Of a DNA stretch of 31,756 nucleotides, positions 8,211 through 16,016 are shown piece by piece. Numbering within the stretch: position 1 is the stretch's first letter; each line of letters opens with the position of its first letter. Position numbers and translations under genes: made by a program. Below the pieces are notes generated by a model. It searched no databases, was not told the origin of the DNA, and saw nothing but the letters and a program-made list of their open reading frames with translations. This DNA is from an uncultured Clostridiaceae bacterium (GTDB taxonomy: Bacteria > Bacillota > Clostridia > Clostridiales > Oxobacteraceae): positions 1 to 31,756 of the forward strand of contig CALCDS010000025.1 of the NCBI GenBank assembly GCA_937900065.1. The letters run 5' to 3'.

Positions 8211-8471
8211 ATGGACGTTTTAAAAGTATCAGCACAGTCACAACCGAAATCTGTCGCAGGTGCTCTTGCCGCTGTTTTAAGAGAAAAATCGATAGCCGAA
8301 CTCCAGGCCGTAGGCGCAGGAGCAGTCAATCAGGCTGTTAAAGCGATCGCTATTACGAGGGGGTTTGTTGCGCCGAACGGAATCGATCTTGTAGTAGTGC
8401 CGGCATTTGCAGAGATCAGTATTGATGGAGAAGAGAGGACGGCAATCAAATTCATAGTTGAACCAAGGTGA
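8211..8471 (+). CDS. spoVS: Stage V sporulation protein S
   Basis: An 86-residue Alba-like nucleic-acid-binding protein needed for late sporulation steps in Bacillus. The sequence starts MDVLKVSAQSQPKSVAGAL and ends with IDGEERTAIKFIVEPR; NQAVKAIAITRGFVAPNG is the family core, and length and ends match B. subtilis SpoVS as I recall it. GGGAGG at 8197-8202 is 8 bases from the ATG at 8211; an upstream in-frame ATG at 8187 has no ribosome binding site. A sigma-H-type promoter precedes it and a terminator follows at 8580, so it is probably a single-gene unit. Confidence 0.96.
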   Translation: MDVLKVSAQSQPKSVAGALAAVLREKSIAELQAVGAGAVNQAVKAIAITRGFVAPNGIDLVVVPAFAEISIDGEERTAIKFIVEPR

Positions 8472-8579
8472 TTGATCATCTATTAAAAGGATGATGTGCC
8501 AGTTGTAATAGCTTGCTTCAGGCATAATTAAATAGTATGTTATATGCGCTTTTCAATTAAGGAGCATGTGTTTGTAAAG

Positions 8580-8604
8580 AGCCTACCGCTTGGCAGGCTT
8601 TTTT
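8580..8604 (+). terminator. Intrinsic terminator after spoVS
   Basis: Stem AGCCTACC (8580-8587) with GGCAGGCT (8592-8599), one mismatch, GCTT loop, then T at 8599-8604. It separates spoVS from the smc unit. A smaller inverted repeat ATCATC/GATGAT (8475-8495) lies just after the spoVS stop. Confidence 0.75.
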
Positions 8605-8636
8605 AATTGGCAGGCAATCAAATTTATCATGGCTGT

Positions 8637-8665
8637 TTGACAATATATGGCCTTAAATTTAAAAT
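8637..8665 (+). promoter_or_regulatory. Sigma-A promoter for the small membrane peptide and smc
   Basis: Perfect TTGACA (8637-8642), 17-base spacer, TAAAAT (8660-8665). The predicted start near 8672 lies downstream of the earliest ATG of the next reading frame (8647), which supports the later start at 8728. Confidence 0.75.
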
Positions 8666-8727
8666 ATTACTATATGTATCGGCTTTTAAATAGAGTGAAA
8701 GATACGGTTTTATATGGAGGAATTGCT

Positions 8728-8838
8728 ATGAGTATGAAACGCAAGCATAAAGAGCTTATTATAAAGATAATCATAATAATTATTTTGATAGTTTTTATTG
8801 TACCGTTAATCGGTTTAAACATGTTTTTACAAAAATGA
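8728..8838 (+). CDS. Small single-pass membrane peptide upstream of smc
   Basis: A 36-residue peptide: a basic N-terminus (MSMKRKHKE), then one hydrophobic segment at about residues 10-33 rich in Ile (six in a row), and a short polar tail. TGGAGG lies 7-8 bases before the ATG at 8728, and a good promoter stands at 8637. The stop is 16 bases before the smc start, so it should be cotranscribed with smc. Orientation by the positive-inside rule is N-in. I do not recognise a family; it could link the smc-ftsY message or its products to the membrane, or be a leader peptide. The reading frame, ribosome binding site and promoter are seen; any function is a guess. Confidence 0.65.
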   Translation: MSMKRKHKELIIKIIIIIILIVFIVPLIGLNMFLQK

Positions 8839-8854
8839 TTAAGGGGTGCTGAAT

Positions 8855-11800
8855 TTGTATCTTAAAAGAGTGGAGGCAAAGGGATTTAAATCATTTGCAG
8901 ACAAGATTGAAATGGAATTCAATAAAGGCATTACCGCAGTGGTAGGACCCAACGGCAGCGGCAAAAGCAATATTTCAGATGCTGTAAGATGGGTTTTAGG
9001 TGAGCAGAGCGCAAAGAATCTCAGGGGTTTGAAGATGGAGGACATCATATTTTCAGGGACCAATACCAGAAAGCCTCTCGGATTTGCCGAAGTTTCTATT
9101 ACGATCGACAACTCCGACAATATGCTGCCTGTGGAATATACTGAAATAACGGTTACCAGAAGGATGTATCGTTCAGGTGAGAGTGAATATTATATCAACG
9201 GCACCAGCTGCAGGCTCAAGGATATAAATGAACTCTTTATGGATACAGGTGTAGGCAAAGATGGATACTCTATAATAGGCCAGGGCAGGGTGGATGAAAT
9301 AATAAATAAAAGGCCTGAAGAAAGACGTGAGATATTTGAAGAAGCTGCAGGCATTGTAAAATATAAGACAAGAAAGCTTGAGTCTGAAAAAAAATTGGAA
9401 TCCACTGAACAGAATATATTAAGGATAGAAGATATAATAAGAGAACTTGAGGACCAATTAAATCCTTTATATGAGCAATCCGAAAAAGCAAAAAAATATC
9501 TGAATATGAGAGAAAGGCTTAAAGTGCTTGAGCTCAACATATTCATGAGGAATATAGAAAAACTCAGAAAGGAAGATAAGGATTCTTCTGAAAATATTTC
9601 GGAACTTGAAGATGAACTTCTTGATACCAACCGCAAGAATGCAAGGCTGGAGAGCGACCATTCAGAGCTCAAGGAAAAAATTGAAAAAGAGTCAGAACTC
9701 ATTGAAAAGATCCAAAATGATTTGCATACGGCTGACAATGATTTAGAAAGGCTCCAAGGTGAAAACAATGTATTAAATGAAAAGGTATCCAACATAGATA
9801 CGAATATGTCAAGGTTTGACGAGGAAATAGCCGGCCAGAGGGAAAGAATAAATAAACTGATGACAGCTGTTAAAGCTGATGAGGATAAGCTTTTAGAATA
9901 CAATACCAGTTTGGATGATAATGTTAAACAGCTCAATCTTAAAACCGGTTCACTGGATGATGTCAAAAAAAGCATCGGTGAAAAGGAAAAGTACATAGAT
10001 GACATGGAATCTCAAATAATTGAAACAATGAACAGCATTTCTGAAAAGAAGAGTTCAATAAACAGCCTGAATGCATTCATAAATAATGCCGATAAAAGAA
10101 AAAGCCAGATAGTACATGAAAAGTCTGAAAATGAAAAGAAAAAGGAAGAACTTGAAGCCAGACTCGTTGAAATTGAAAATCAAATAAAACATGATACAAA
10201 AGAATATCAATTCTTAAAGGACAACATCAAATCGCTGGATAAGGAAGTCATTGATGAGTCCAATGCCAAGAGAGCCCTGCAAAAAGATATATTTGAGTTG
10301 AACGGCAAAATACAATCCAGCGAGGCAAGGCACAGGGCTTTAAGCGAAATGGAAGCCGAATTTGAAGGATACAACAGAAGCGTGCGGGAGATAATGAAGC
10401 TTAAGGCAAGAAGGCCTGTTTTTGGTATATGCGGGGTCGTTGCGGATATAATAAAGGTACCTAAGGAATATGAAACAGCCATTGAGGTTGCACTAGGCCC
10501 TGCACTTCAGGATATTGTGACTGAAGATGAATATGCTGCCAAGAACTCTATATCATATCTTAAGGAAAACAAATTCGGACGTGCCACATTTTTGCCTCTG
10601 ACCACCATTCGAGGCCGCAGCCGGATTCGTGATGAACAGGCCATTAAGCTTAAGAAAGGATTCATAGGCTTTGCAAATGAAGTTGTAGAATATGATAGGA
10701 AATATATAAATATAATATCGAGCCTTTTGGGAAGAGTCATTGTTGCAGATAATATAGACGACGGCATGATTATAGCTAAATCCATAAATTACTCGATCAG
10801 GATAGTGACATTGGAAGGCGATGTCATAAATGCCGGCGGATCGTTCACAGGGGGAAGCCTCGGGCATAAGGCTTCGGCTTTTTTGGGCAGAAAAAGAGAA
10901 ATCAAAGAATTGGAAAAAGATATTGAGAGGTTCAAAGCTTCCCTTTCAAAGTTGAATGAAAGGCTATCGCTTATAAATAACAAGATAGCTTCGATAGAGA
11001 GCAATTTGAAGCAGTCGGATCAGAAAAAACAGGCCCTTGAGACTAAAATATCGGTATCGAAAAATAATTATACAATGTTGAAAGCACAGTCTTCTAAACT
11101 GGATGAAGATCTTAAAAATATTGAGATCGAATCAAATGAACTCGATTCCGAAAAAGATGAGATGGTATCCAAGCTTGAACAGGAATCAAAGAAGCTTCAT
11201 GAGCTTGAAACCAAGAACAATGATATATCGGCAAATGTGCAGTCCGAACAATCCAAAATGAAGGACATACTAAGTGCAAAAGAGAGTATTTCATCAGAGA
11301 TCACATCCATAAAAATAAAGGTCGCTGAAATAAAGCAGAACGTTATTTCGATAGAAAACAGGATATCTGATTCTAAGGCTGAAATTGAAAAATGCAATAA
11401 TCTGATTTCAATTAAAAACGATATGAAAGTCAAGTGTGAAAAGGAAAAGGAAGATGTGTCGTCTGAAATAAAAAAGATAAAATTGTCTGAAGGCTCGATA
11501 ATTAAGAAAAGTGAGTCATTGAACAAAGAGCTTGAGGCCATGTATAAAGAGAAGCAGAATAATGCCTTGTTAATCGACGATATGGAAAAGAATATGAAAG
11601 AGTACGGCAAATCTGCAGCAATACTTCAGTCGCAGATACATAAATTGGAGATACAGAATGCAAAGTTGAAAATGGAAATGGAAAATCTTCAGAATAAAAT
11701 ATGGGAGGATTATGAGATAAGCTATGCAGCTGCTCAGGAATATAAGATAGAGATTGAAAGCATCGGCAAGGTCACAAGTGAGGTAAGCGGGATAAAGGAA

Positions 11801-12418
11801 TCCATAAGAAAGCTCGGCAGTGTCAATGTAGGCGCGATAGATGAATATAAGAGGGTTAAAGAAAGATATGAGTTTTTGAAAAAGCAGGACCATGATCTTA
11901 AAGACGCCGAGGATTCCCTGAAAAAAGTCATTGCCGAAATCACTGAAAAGATGAAAGTACAGTTTGCAAAGAATTTTGCAGTGATAAATGATAATTTCAA
12001 CCAAGTGTTTACCGAATTATTTGGAGGCGGAAGGGCCAAACTGATACTCGTAGACAGCGATAATGTGCTTGAAAGCGGCGTGGATATCGTGGCCGAACCC
12101 CCGGGCAAAAAGCTTCAAAGCCTCACATTGCTTTCAGGCGGCGAAAAGGCGCTTACGGCAATTGCGCTTCTTTTTGCAATACTTAAAATGAAGCCTTCTC
12201 CATTCTGCATACTCGATGAAATCGAAAGCGCACTTGATGACATAAATGTAGCGAGGTTTGCTAACTTCTTAAAGAAATTATCTGACAGCACGCAGTTTAT
12301 AGTTGTAACTCATAGAAAAGGGACCATGGAGATTGCAGATATATTATACGGGGTTACAATGGAGGAAAAAGGGGTATCCAAATTGGTTTCAGTAAAATTG
12401 ATGGAGAAAGCAAGCTAG
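8855..12418 (+). CDS. smc: Chromosome segregation ATPase SMC
   Basis: Structural maintenance of chromosomes protein; with ScpA and ScpB it forms the bacterial condensin that organises sister chromosomes. The 1187 residues have Walker A GPNGSGKS at 31-38, two long Lys/Glu-rich coiled coils (about 165-500 and 680-1010), a hinge between them (around 515-670, with a GGSFTGGS stretch), the ABC signature LSGGEK at 1093-1098 and Walker B ILDEIE near 1120. The start is a TTG at 8855 giving MYLKRVEAKGFKSF, the family's normal N-terminus; AAGGGG is 8 bases upstream and overlaps a GTG at 8846 that I reject. ftsY follows after 13 bases, the classical Bacillota arrangement. Confidence 0.97.
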   Translation: MYLKRVEAKGFKSFADKIEMEFNKGITAVVGPNGSGKSNISDAVRWVLGEQSAKNLRGLKMEDIIFSGTNTRKPLGFAEVSITIDNSDNMLPVEYTEITVTRRMYRSGESEYYINGTSCRLKDINELFMDTGVGKDGYSIIGQGRVDEIINKRPEERREIFEEAAGIVKYKTRKLESEKKLESTEQNILRIEDIIRELEDQLNPLYEQSEKAKKYLNMRERLKVLELNIFMRNIEKLRKEDKDSSENISELEDELLDTNRKNARLESDHSELKEKIEKESELIEKIQNDLHTADNDLERLQGENNVLNEKVSNIDTNMSRFDEEIAGQRERINKLMTAVKADEDKLLEYNTSLDDNVKQLNLKTGSLDDVKKSIGEKEKYIDDMESQIIETMNSISEKKSSINSLNAFINNADKRKSQIVHEKSENEKKKEELEARLVEIENQIKHDTKEYQFLKDNIKSLDKEVIDESNAKRALQKDIFELNGKIQSSEARHRALSEMEAEFEGYNRSVREIMKLKARRPVFGICGVVADIIKVPKEYETAIEVALGPALQDIVTEDEYAAKNSISYLKENKFGRATFLPLTTIRGRSRIRDEQAIKLKKGFIGFANEVVEYDRKYINIISSLLGRVIVADNIDDGMIIAKSINYSIRIVTLEGDVINAGGSFTGGSLGHKASAFLGRKREIKELEKDIERFKASLSKLNERLSLINNKIASIESNLKQSDQKKQALETKISVSKNNYTMLKAQSSKLDEDLKNIEIESNELDSEKDEMVSKLEQESKKLHELETKNNDISANVQSEQSKMKDILSAKESISSEITSIKIKVAEIKQNVISIENRISDSKAEIEKCNNLISIKNDMKVKCEKEKEDVSSEIKKIKLSEGSIIKKSESLNKELEAMYKEKQNNALLIDDMEKNMKEYGKSAAILQSQIHKLEIQNAKLKMEMENLQNKIWEDYEISYAAAQEYKIEIESIGKVTSEVSGIKESIRKLGSVNVGAIDEYKRVKERYEFLKKQDHDLKDAEDSLKKVIAEITEKMKVQFAKNFAVINDNFNQVFTELFGGGRAKLILVDSDNVLESGVDIVAEPPGKKLQSLTLLSGGEKALTAIALLFAILKMKPSPFCILDEIESALDDINVARFANFLKKLSDSTQFIVVTHRKGTMEIADILYGVTMEEKGVSKLVSVKLMEKAS

Positions 12419-12431
12419 AGGAGTGATACTT

Positions 12432-13358
12432 TTGAGCAAAGAAAAAAAATTTTTTTCAAAATTACTGTCAGGACTCTCAAAGACGCGATATACGGTAACG
12501 TCGAGAGTGGAGGAGCTTTTAAAATTAAGCGGCAGCATAAATGATGAGCTTTATGACGAACTTGAAGAAATATTGATAACATCTGATTTGGGAGTAAAAT
12601 CTACAACTGAAATAATCGATAAATTGAAATCAAAAGTAAAAGAGGAGAAGATAAATAATCCATCAGAGGTCAAAGATGTATTGAAAGGCATAATATGCGA
12701 TATACTTGAGGAAAGCGAAAATAAACCTTATGTAAAGTTTCCTATGATAATCCTGGTTGTCGGAGTAAATGGCGTAGGAAAGACCACCACAATAGGAAAG
12801 CTGGCCTCAAAATTCAAAAACGAGGGTAAAAAAGTGCTTCTTGCTGCAGGCGACACTTTCAGGGCTGCGGCGATAGATCAGCTCTCTATATGGGGAAATG
12901 ATATAGGAGTGGATGTGATAAAGCAGCATGAGGGTTCCGATCCTGCGGCAGTTATATATGATGCTATGCAGGCTGCAAAATCCAGAAAGGTGGATGTACT
13001 CATATGCGACACCGCGGGGAGGCTCCACAATAAAAAGAATCTCATGGATGAACTTAAAAAGATAAACAGGATAATTGAGAGAGAATATCCTGATAGCTTT
13101 AAAGAGACATTGCTGGTTTTGGATGCTGCAACCGGACAGAATGCTGTAAATCAGGCCAGGGAATTTAAGGAAGCTTGCGATATAACCGGAATAGTTCTTA
13201 CAAAGTTGGATGGTACTGCAAAGGGAGGTATAGTTGTCGCCATAAAGGAAGAACTTGGCATGCCTATAAAATATATAGGCGTTGGCGAGGGGATAGACGA
13301 TTTGCAGGAATTCGATCCATCATCATTTGTGGAAGCACTTTTCGGTGATGTTAAGTAA
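12432..13358 (+). CDS. ftsY: Signal recognition particle receptor FtsY
   Basis: GTPase that docks the SRP-ribosome complex at the membrane and pairs with Ffh. The 308-residue protein has the NG domain only, with a short basic N-terminus (MSKEKKFFSKLL) instead of a long acidic region. Motifs: G1 GVNGVGKT at 111-118, GDTFRAAAIDQL, DTAGRLHNKKNLM and G4 TKLDGTAKGG. The start is a TTG at 12432: GAGGAG at 12418-12423 includes the last base of the smc stop and sits 8 bases before it. A GTG at 12423 overlaps that site and is unlikely. A promoter for ylxM follows within 10 bases of the stop. Confidence 0.96.
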   Translation: MSKEKKFFSKLLSGLSKTRYTVTSRVEELLKLSGSINDELYDELEEILITSDLGVKSTTEIIDKLKSKVKEEKINNPSEVKDVLKGIICDILEESENKPYVKFPMIILVVGVNGVGKTTTIGKLASKFKNEGKKVLLAAGDTFRAAAIDQLSIWGNDIGVDVIKQHEGSDPAAVIYDAMQAAKSRKVDVLICDTAGRLHNKKNLMDELKKINRIIEREYPDSFKETLLVLDAATGQNAVNQAREFKEACDITGIVLTKLDGTAKGGIVVAIKEELGMPIKYIGVGEGIDDLQEFDPSSFVEALFGDVK

Positions 13359-13364
13359 AAATAC

Positions 13365-13393
13365 TTGACAGTGTGGCGCCAATCTGGTAACAT
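13365..13393 (+). promoter_or_regulatory. Sigma-A promoter for ylxM-ffh
   Basis: Perfect TTGACA (13365-13370), 17-base spacer, TAACAT (13388-13393), directly after ftsY. It gives ylxM, and perhaps ffh and the genes after it, a start independent of smc-ftsY. Confidence 0.75.
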
Positions 13394-13428
13394 TTTAATG
13401 TTCAATCGATATTGGTCGGGGATTAATT

Positions 13429-13758
13429 ATGGTAGATAAAATACTTGAAATAAGTTTGCTCTATGATTTTTATGGCTCTCTGCTTACAAACAAGCAAAAA
13501 GATGTAATCGAGCTGTATTATGGCGATGATTTATCTTTAGGAGAGATATCCGAAACTATAGATATTTCAAGACAGGGAGTATATGATCTTATAAAGAGAA
13601 GCGAAAAACAGCTTTATTATTATGAAGATAAGCTTAAGCTTGTTGAAAGATTCATGGAGCAGAAAAAGAAAATAAAAAAAGCATATGAACTTTTAGACAG
13701 TTTGGGCAAGAGCGATAAAATAGACAGTATCAAAGAATTGCTAAGTGAAGTGTTGTAA
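13429..13758 (+). CDS. ylxM: SRP-associated helix-turn-helix protein YlxM
   Basis: A 109-residue protein of the UPF0122/YlxM family, usually encoded next to ffh; a Streptococcus homologue was reported to bind SRP components and modulate Ffh activity. The N-terminal 70 residues resemble a sigma-70 region 4 helix-turn-helix: LTNKQKDVIELYYGDDLS, then LGEISETIDISRQGVYDLIKR. The rest is a Lys-rich helix. The ribosome binding site is weak (GGGGA), so expression may be low. Promoter at 13365; ffh begins 153 bases downstream after the repeat-like element. Confidence 0.93.
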   Translation: MVDKILEISLLYDFYGSLLTNKQKDVIELYYGDDLSLGEISETIDISRQGVYDLIKRSEKQLYYYEDKLKLVERFMEQKKKIKKAYELLDSLGKSDKIDSIKELLSEVL

Positions 13759-13768
13759 GTCTGAAAAG

Positions 13769-13899
13769 AGTGGCCGCTAACACTTAATTGGGGACGCTCT
13801 TTTGCGGAATAAGGAATGGAGACATTCTTCAACCCCAGAGCTCGGCTCAAGAGAGAAGAGTGTCCCCTAACATCTAAAAAAACGTTCCCAAACATCTAA
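13769..13899 (+). repeat. Imperfect palindromic repeat element between ylxM and ffh
   Basis: An outer inverted repeat GGGGACGCTCTT (13790-13801) with AAGAGTGTCCCC (13856-13867) pairs over 12 bases with one wobble. Inside it are smaller stems, GGAATG-GAGA-CATTCT and GAGC-TCG-GCTC, giving a branched fold. Three related 19-base direct repeats surround or overlap it: 13769-13787, 13859-13877 and 13881-13899 (the first two match at 15 of 19; the last two share CCC-N-AACATCTAA). No transposase gene lies nearby. It resembles REP or MITE-type elements, but membership of a genomic family is an inference. Confidence 0.6.
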
Positions 13900-13911
13900 G
13901 GAGGTTGGATA

Positions 13912-15258
13912 ATGGCTTTTGAAAGTCTGACCAACAAACTTCAGGAAACATTTAAAAAATTAAAAGGCAAAGGAAAGCTTAACGAAAAAGACGTAAAAAG
14001 CGCAATGAGAGAAGTAAAGCTGGCGCTGCTGGAAGCCGACGTAAACTATAAGGTGGTAAAGGAGTTTGTAAGCAAAGTAAGCGAAAGGGCCATAGGCTCT
14101 GAAGTCATGGAAAGCTTGACCCCGGGACAGCAGGTCATAAAGATAGTCAATGAAGAGCTTGTATCGCTCATGGGAAATGATGAGAGCGGCATCAACTTTT
14201 CCAAAACGCCGCCTACAAAGATATTATTGGTTGGGCTGCAGGGCGCCGGAAAAACCACGATGGCGGGCAAACTTGGACAGTATCTATCCAAACAGGGGAA
14301 GAAGCCGCTTTTGGCTGCATGTGATGTATACAGGCCGGCTGCAATAAAACAGCTTCAGGTAGTGGCTTCCCAATTAAAACTGCCTTCATTCACAATGGGC
14401 GATAAAAATGATCCTGTGGATATAGCAAGAGCATCAGTGAGCTATGCCGTTAAAAATAATAATGATGTGGTCATAATCGATACTGCAGGAAGGCTTCAGA
14501 TAGATCAGGACATGATGAATGAGATTGTAAACATAAAGGATGCTGTAGAGCCTGAAGAGATACTTTTAGTCGTTGACTCAATGACAGGTCAGGATGCAGT
14601 CAATGTGGCCGAAGCCTTCAATGAAAAGCTTGATATAACAGGTGTCATATTGACTAAACTTGACGGTGATAGCAGAGGCGGAGCTGCGCTTTCGGTAAGA
14701 TCTGTAACCGGGAAACCTATAAAATTTGCAGGAGTCGGCGAAAAACTTACTGACATAGAAGTTTTTCACCCCGATAGGATGGCTTCAAGGATACTTGGAA
14801 TGGGTGATGTTCTAAGCTTGATTGAAAAAGCCCAGGAAACAATCGATGAGAAAAAGGCATTGGAACTTTCTAAAAAGATGATAAAACAGGAATTCACATT
14901 CGATGATTTCCTGGATCAGATGAATCAAGTTAAAAAGATGGGCTCTTTGAATGATTTGATGGCAATGATTCCTGGAATAGACAAGTCAATGTTAAAAGAT
15001 GTAAAGATCGATGACAAGGAAATAGCTCATATAGAGGCAATCATCAAATCTATGACAAAAGAAGAAAGAAAAAATCCTTTGCTTCTTAAAAACGGAAGCA
15101 GGAAAAAGAGGATCGCACTTGGAAGCGGCACAAAGATACAGGAAGTAAACAAGGTGATAAAGCAGTTTGAAGAAGGACAGAAGATGATGAAGCAGTTTTC
15201 AGGGATGATGAAGAAACCAGGAAAAGGGAAACTCAAACTTCCTTTTTCATGGAAATAA
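13912..15258 (+). CDS. ffh: Signal recognition particle protein Ffh
   Basis: GTPase that binds SRP RNA and signal sequences and hands nascent chains to FtsY. The 448 residues are normal: an N domain, G domain with GLQGAGKT at 108-115, DVYRPAAIKQL, DTAGRLQIDQ, TKLDGDSRGGAAL, and a Met-rich M domain (FTFDDFLDQMNQVKKMG, then KMMKQFSGMMKK near the end). AAGGAGG precedes the ATG by 7 bases. It follows ylxM and precedes rpsP. All 12 Arg codons are AGA or AGG by my count, a useful reference for core codon use in this genome. Confidence 0.98.
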   Translation: MAFESLTNKLQETFKKLKGKGKLNEKDVKSAMREVKLALLEADVNYKVVKEFVSKVSERAIGSEVMESLTPGQQVIKIVNEELVSLMGNDESGINFSKTPPTKILLVGLQGAGKTTMAGKLGQYLSKQGKKPLLAACDVYRPAAIKQLQVVASQLKLPSFTMGDKNDPVDIARASVSYAVKNNNDVVIIDTAGRLQIDQDMMNEIVNIKDAVEPEEILLVVDSMTGQDAVNVAEAFNEKLDITGVILTKLDGDSRGGAALSVRSVTGKPIKFAGVGEKLTDIEVFHPDRMASRILGMGDVLSLIEKAQETIDEKKALELSKKMIKQEFTFDDFLDQMNQVKKMGSLNDLMAMIPGIDKSMLKDVKIDDKEIAHIEAIIKSMTKEERKNPLLLKNGSRKKRIALGSGTKIQEVNKVIKQFEEGQKMMKQFSGMMKKPGKGKLKLPFSWK

Positions 15259-15266
15259 ATGAGATG

Positions 15267-15344
15267 GATTCTCGTGAAACTTTGTGCGGCGGAAAACCTA
15301 ACTTGCAAAGGTCAAGGGAGAATCAACAGCACAATCGAATTCTC
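15267..15344 (+). promoter_or_regulatory. Structured leader of rpsP with mutually exclusive stems
   Basis: GATTCTC (15267-15273) can pair with GAGAATC (15318-15324), with an inner stem CTTTG (15280-15284)/CAAAG (15306-15310). The same GAGAAT (15318-15323) can instead pair with ATTCTC at 15339-15344, just before the rpsP ribosome binding site. ATTCTCGTG occurs twice (15268 and 15339). Two exclusive folds suggest an attenuation or autoregulation leader; no known class was recognised and no U-tract follows. Confidence 0.4.
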
Positions 15345-15372
15345 GTGGTAACAAAAGAAGGAGGTGAATTAC

Positions 15373-15639
15373 ATGTCAGTAAAAATAAGGCTTAAAAGGA
15401 TGGGAGCCAAGAAGGCGCCGTTCTATAGGGTGGTTGTTGCAGATTCAAGATCTCCAAGGGATGGAAGGTTCATTGAGGAAATAGGTTATTATAATCCCAT
15501 AACAGAACCTACAACAATAAAAATCGATGAAGAGAAAGCAAAGAAATGGTTAAAAACAGGAGCTCAACCTTCCGATACAGTAAAAAGGTTATTTGAAAAA
15601 GCCGGAGTTATTGCTAAAGCAGAAGGCGAAAGCAAATAA
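15373..15639 (+). CDS. rpsP: 30S ribosomal protein S16
   Basis: Small-subunit assembly protein. The 88-residue protein begins MSVKIRLKRMGAKKAPFYR and has VVADSRSPRDGRFIEEIGYYNP, typical of S16. AAGGAGGTG at 15357-15365 is the ribosome binding site for the ATG at 15373; an in-frame GTG at 15364 lies inside it. It heads the conserved rpsP-khpA-rimM-trmD-rplS order and has a structured leader of over 100 bases after ffh. Confidence 0.98.
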   Translation: MSVKIRLKRMGAKKAPFYRVVVADSRSPRDGRFIEEIGYYNPITEPTTIKIDEEKAKKWLKTGAQPSDTVKRLFEKAGVIAKAEGESK

Positions 15640-15662
15640 TGCTTGAACTGGGGGTGTAAATA

Positions 15663-15890
15663 ATGAAAGAGTTGGTGGAAATAATAGCAAAAGCTCTTGT
15701 CGACGACCCAGACAGTGTTCAGGTAAATGAAATAACAGGAGAACAATCTGTTATATTAGAATTAAAGGTTGCCCCTGAAGATATGGGAAAAGTTATAGGA
15801 AAGCAGGGAAGGATTGCAAAGGCAATCAGGGCTGTCGTAAAAGCTGCTGCAGCAAAGGAAAATAAAAGGGTTGTGGTTGAAATAATATAG
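15663..15890 (+). CDS. khpA: RNA-binding KH-domain protein KhpA (YlqC)
   Basis: A 75-residue single KH domain that binds RNA; in Gram-positive bacteria it pairs with KhpB/Jag and affects cell division and small RNAs. The KH loop is GKQGRIAKAIR (GxxG form) in the middle, preceded by KVAPEDMGKVI. The standard place between rpsP and rimM supports the call. GGGGGTG lies before the ATG. A small hairpin begins at the stop codon. Confidence 0.95.
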   Translation: MKELVEIIAKALVDDPDSVQVNEITGEQSVILELKVAPEDMGKVIGKQGRIAKAIRAVVKAAAAKENKRVVVEII

Positions 15891-15912
15891 AGGAAAGTGT
15901 ATGCTTTTCCTC
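15890..15912 (+). terminator. Hairpin at the end of khpA, possible weak terminator
   Basis: GAGGAAAG (15890-15897) pairs with CTTTTCCTC (15904-15912) with one bulge. Only a mixed ATTTTG follows at about 15920, so termination would be weak at best. Confidence 0.35.
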
Positions 15913-15940
15913 ATGCCTTGATTTTGTGATTAAAGATAAG

Positions 15941-16003
15941 TTAATTGGGGGGCACATCTCCCATCTCATTTTTTGATTTGTGATGGAGTGTGTCCTTTTA
16001 ATT
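15941..16003 (+). repeat. Long imperfect palindrome before rimM
   Basis: The left arm starts TTAATTGGGG (15941-15950) and runs to CCATC (15961-15965). The right arm GATGG (15982) to AATT (16003) pairs with it through Watson-Crick and several G-T pairs, leaving a T-rich loop of 16 bases. TTAATTGGGG is also found exactly at 13784-13793 at the edge of the element before ffh, so the two may be diverged copies of one repeat family. It ends just upstream of the rimM ribosome binding site. Confidence 0.45.
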
Positions 16004-16016
16004 TGAGAGGTGGATT

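Noticed and set aside
9190..10005. Long Ser/Leu-rich reading frame on the minus strand
   Set aside because: It is antisense to the SMC coiled coil, whose biased codons create open frames; no ribosome binding site or family motif.
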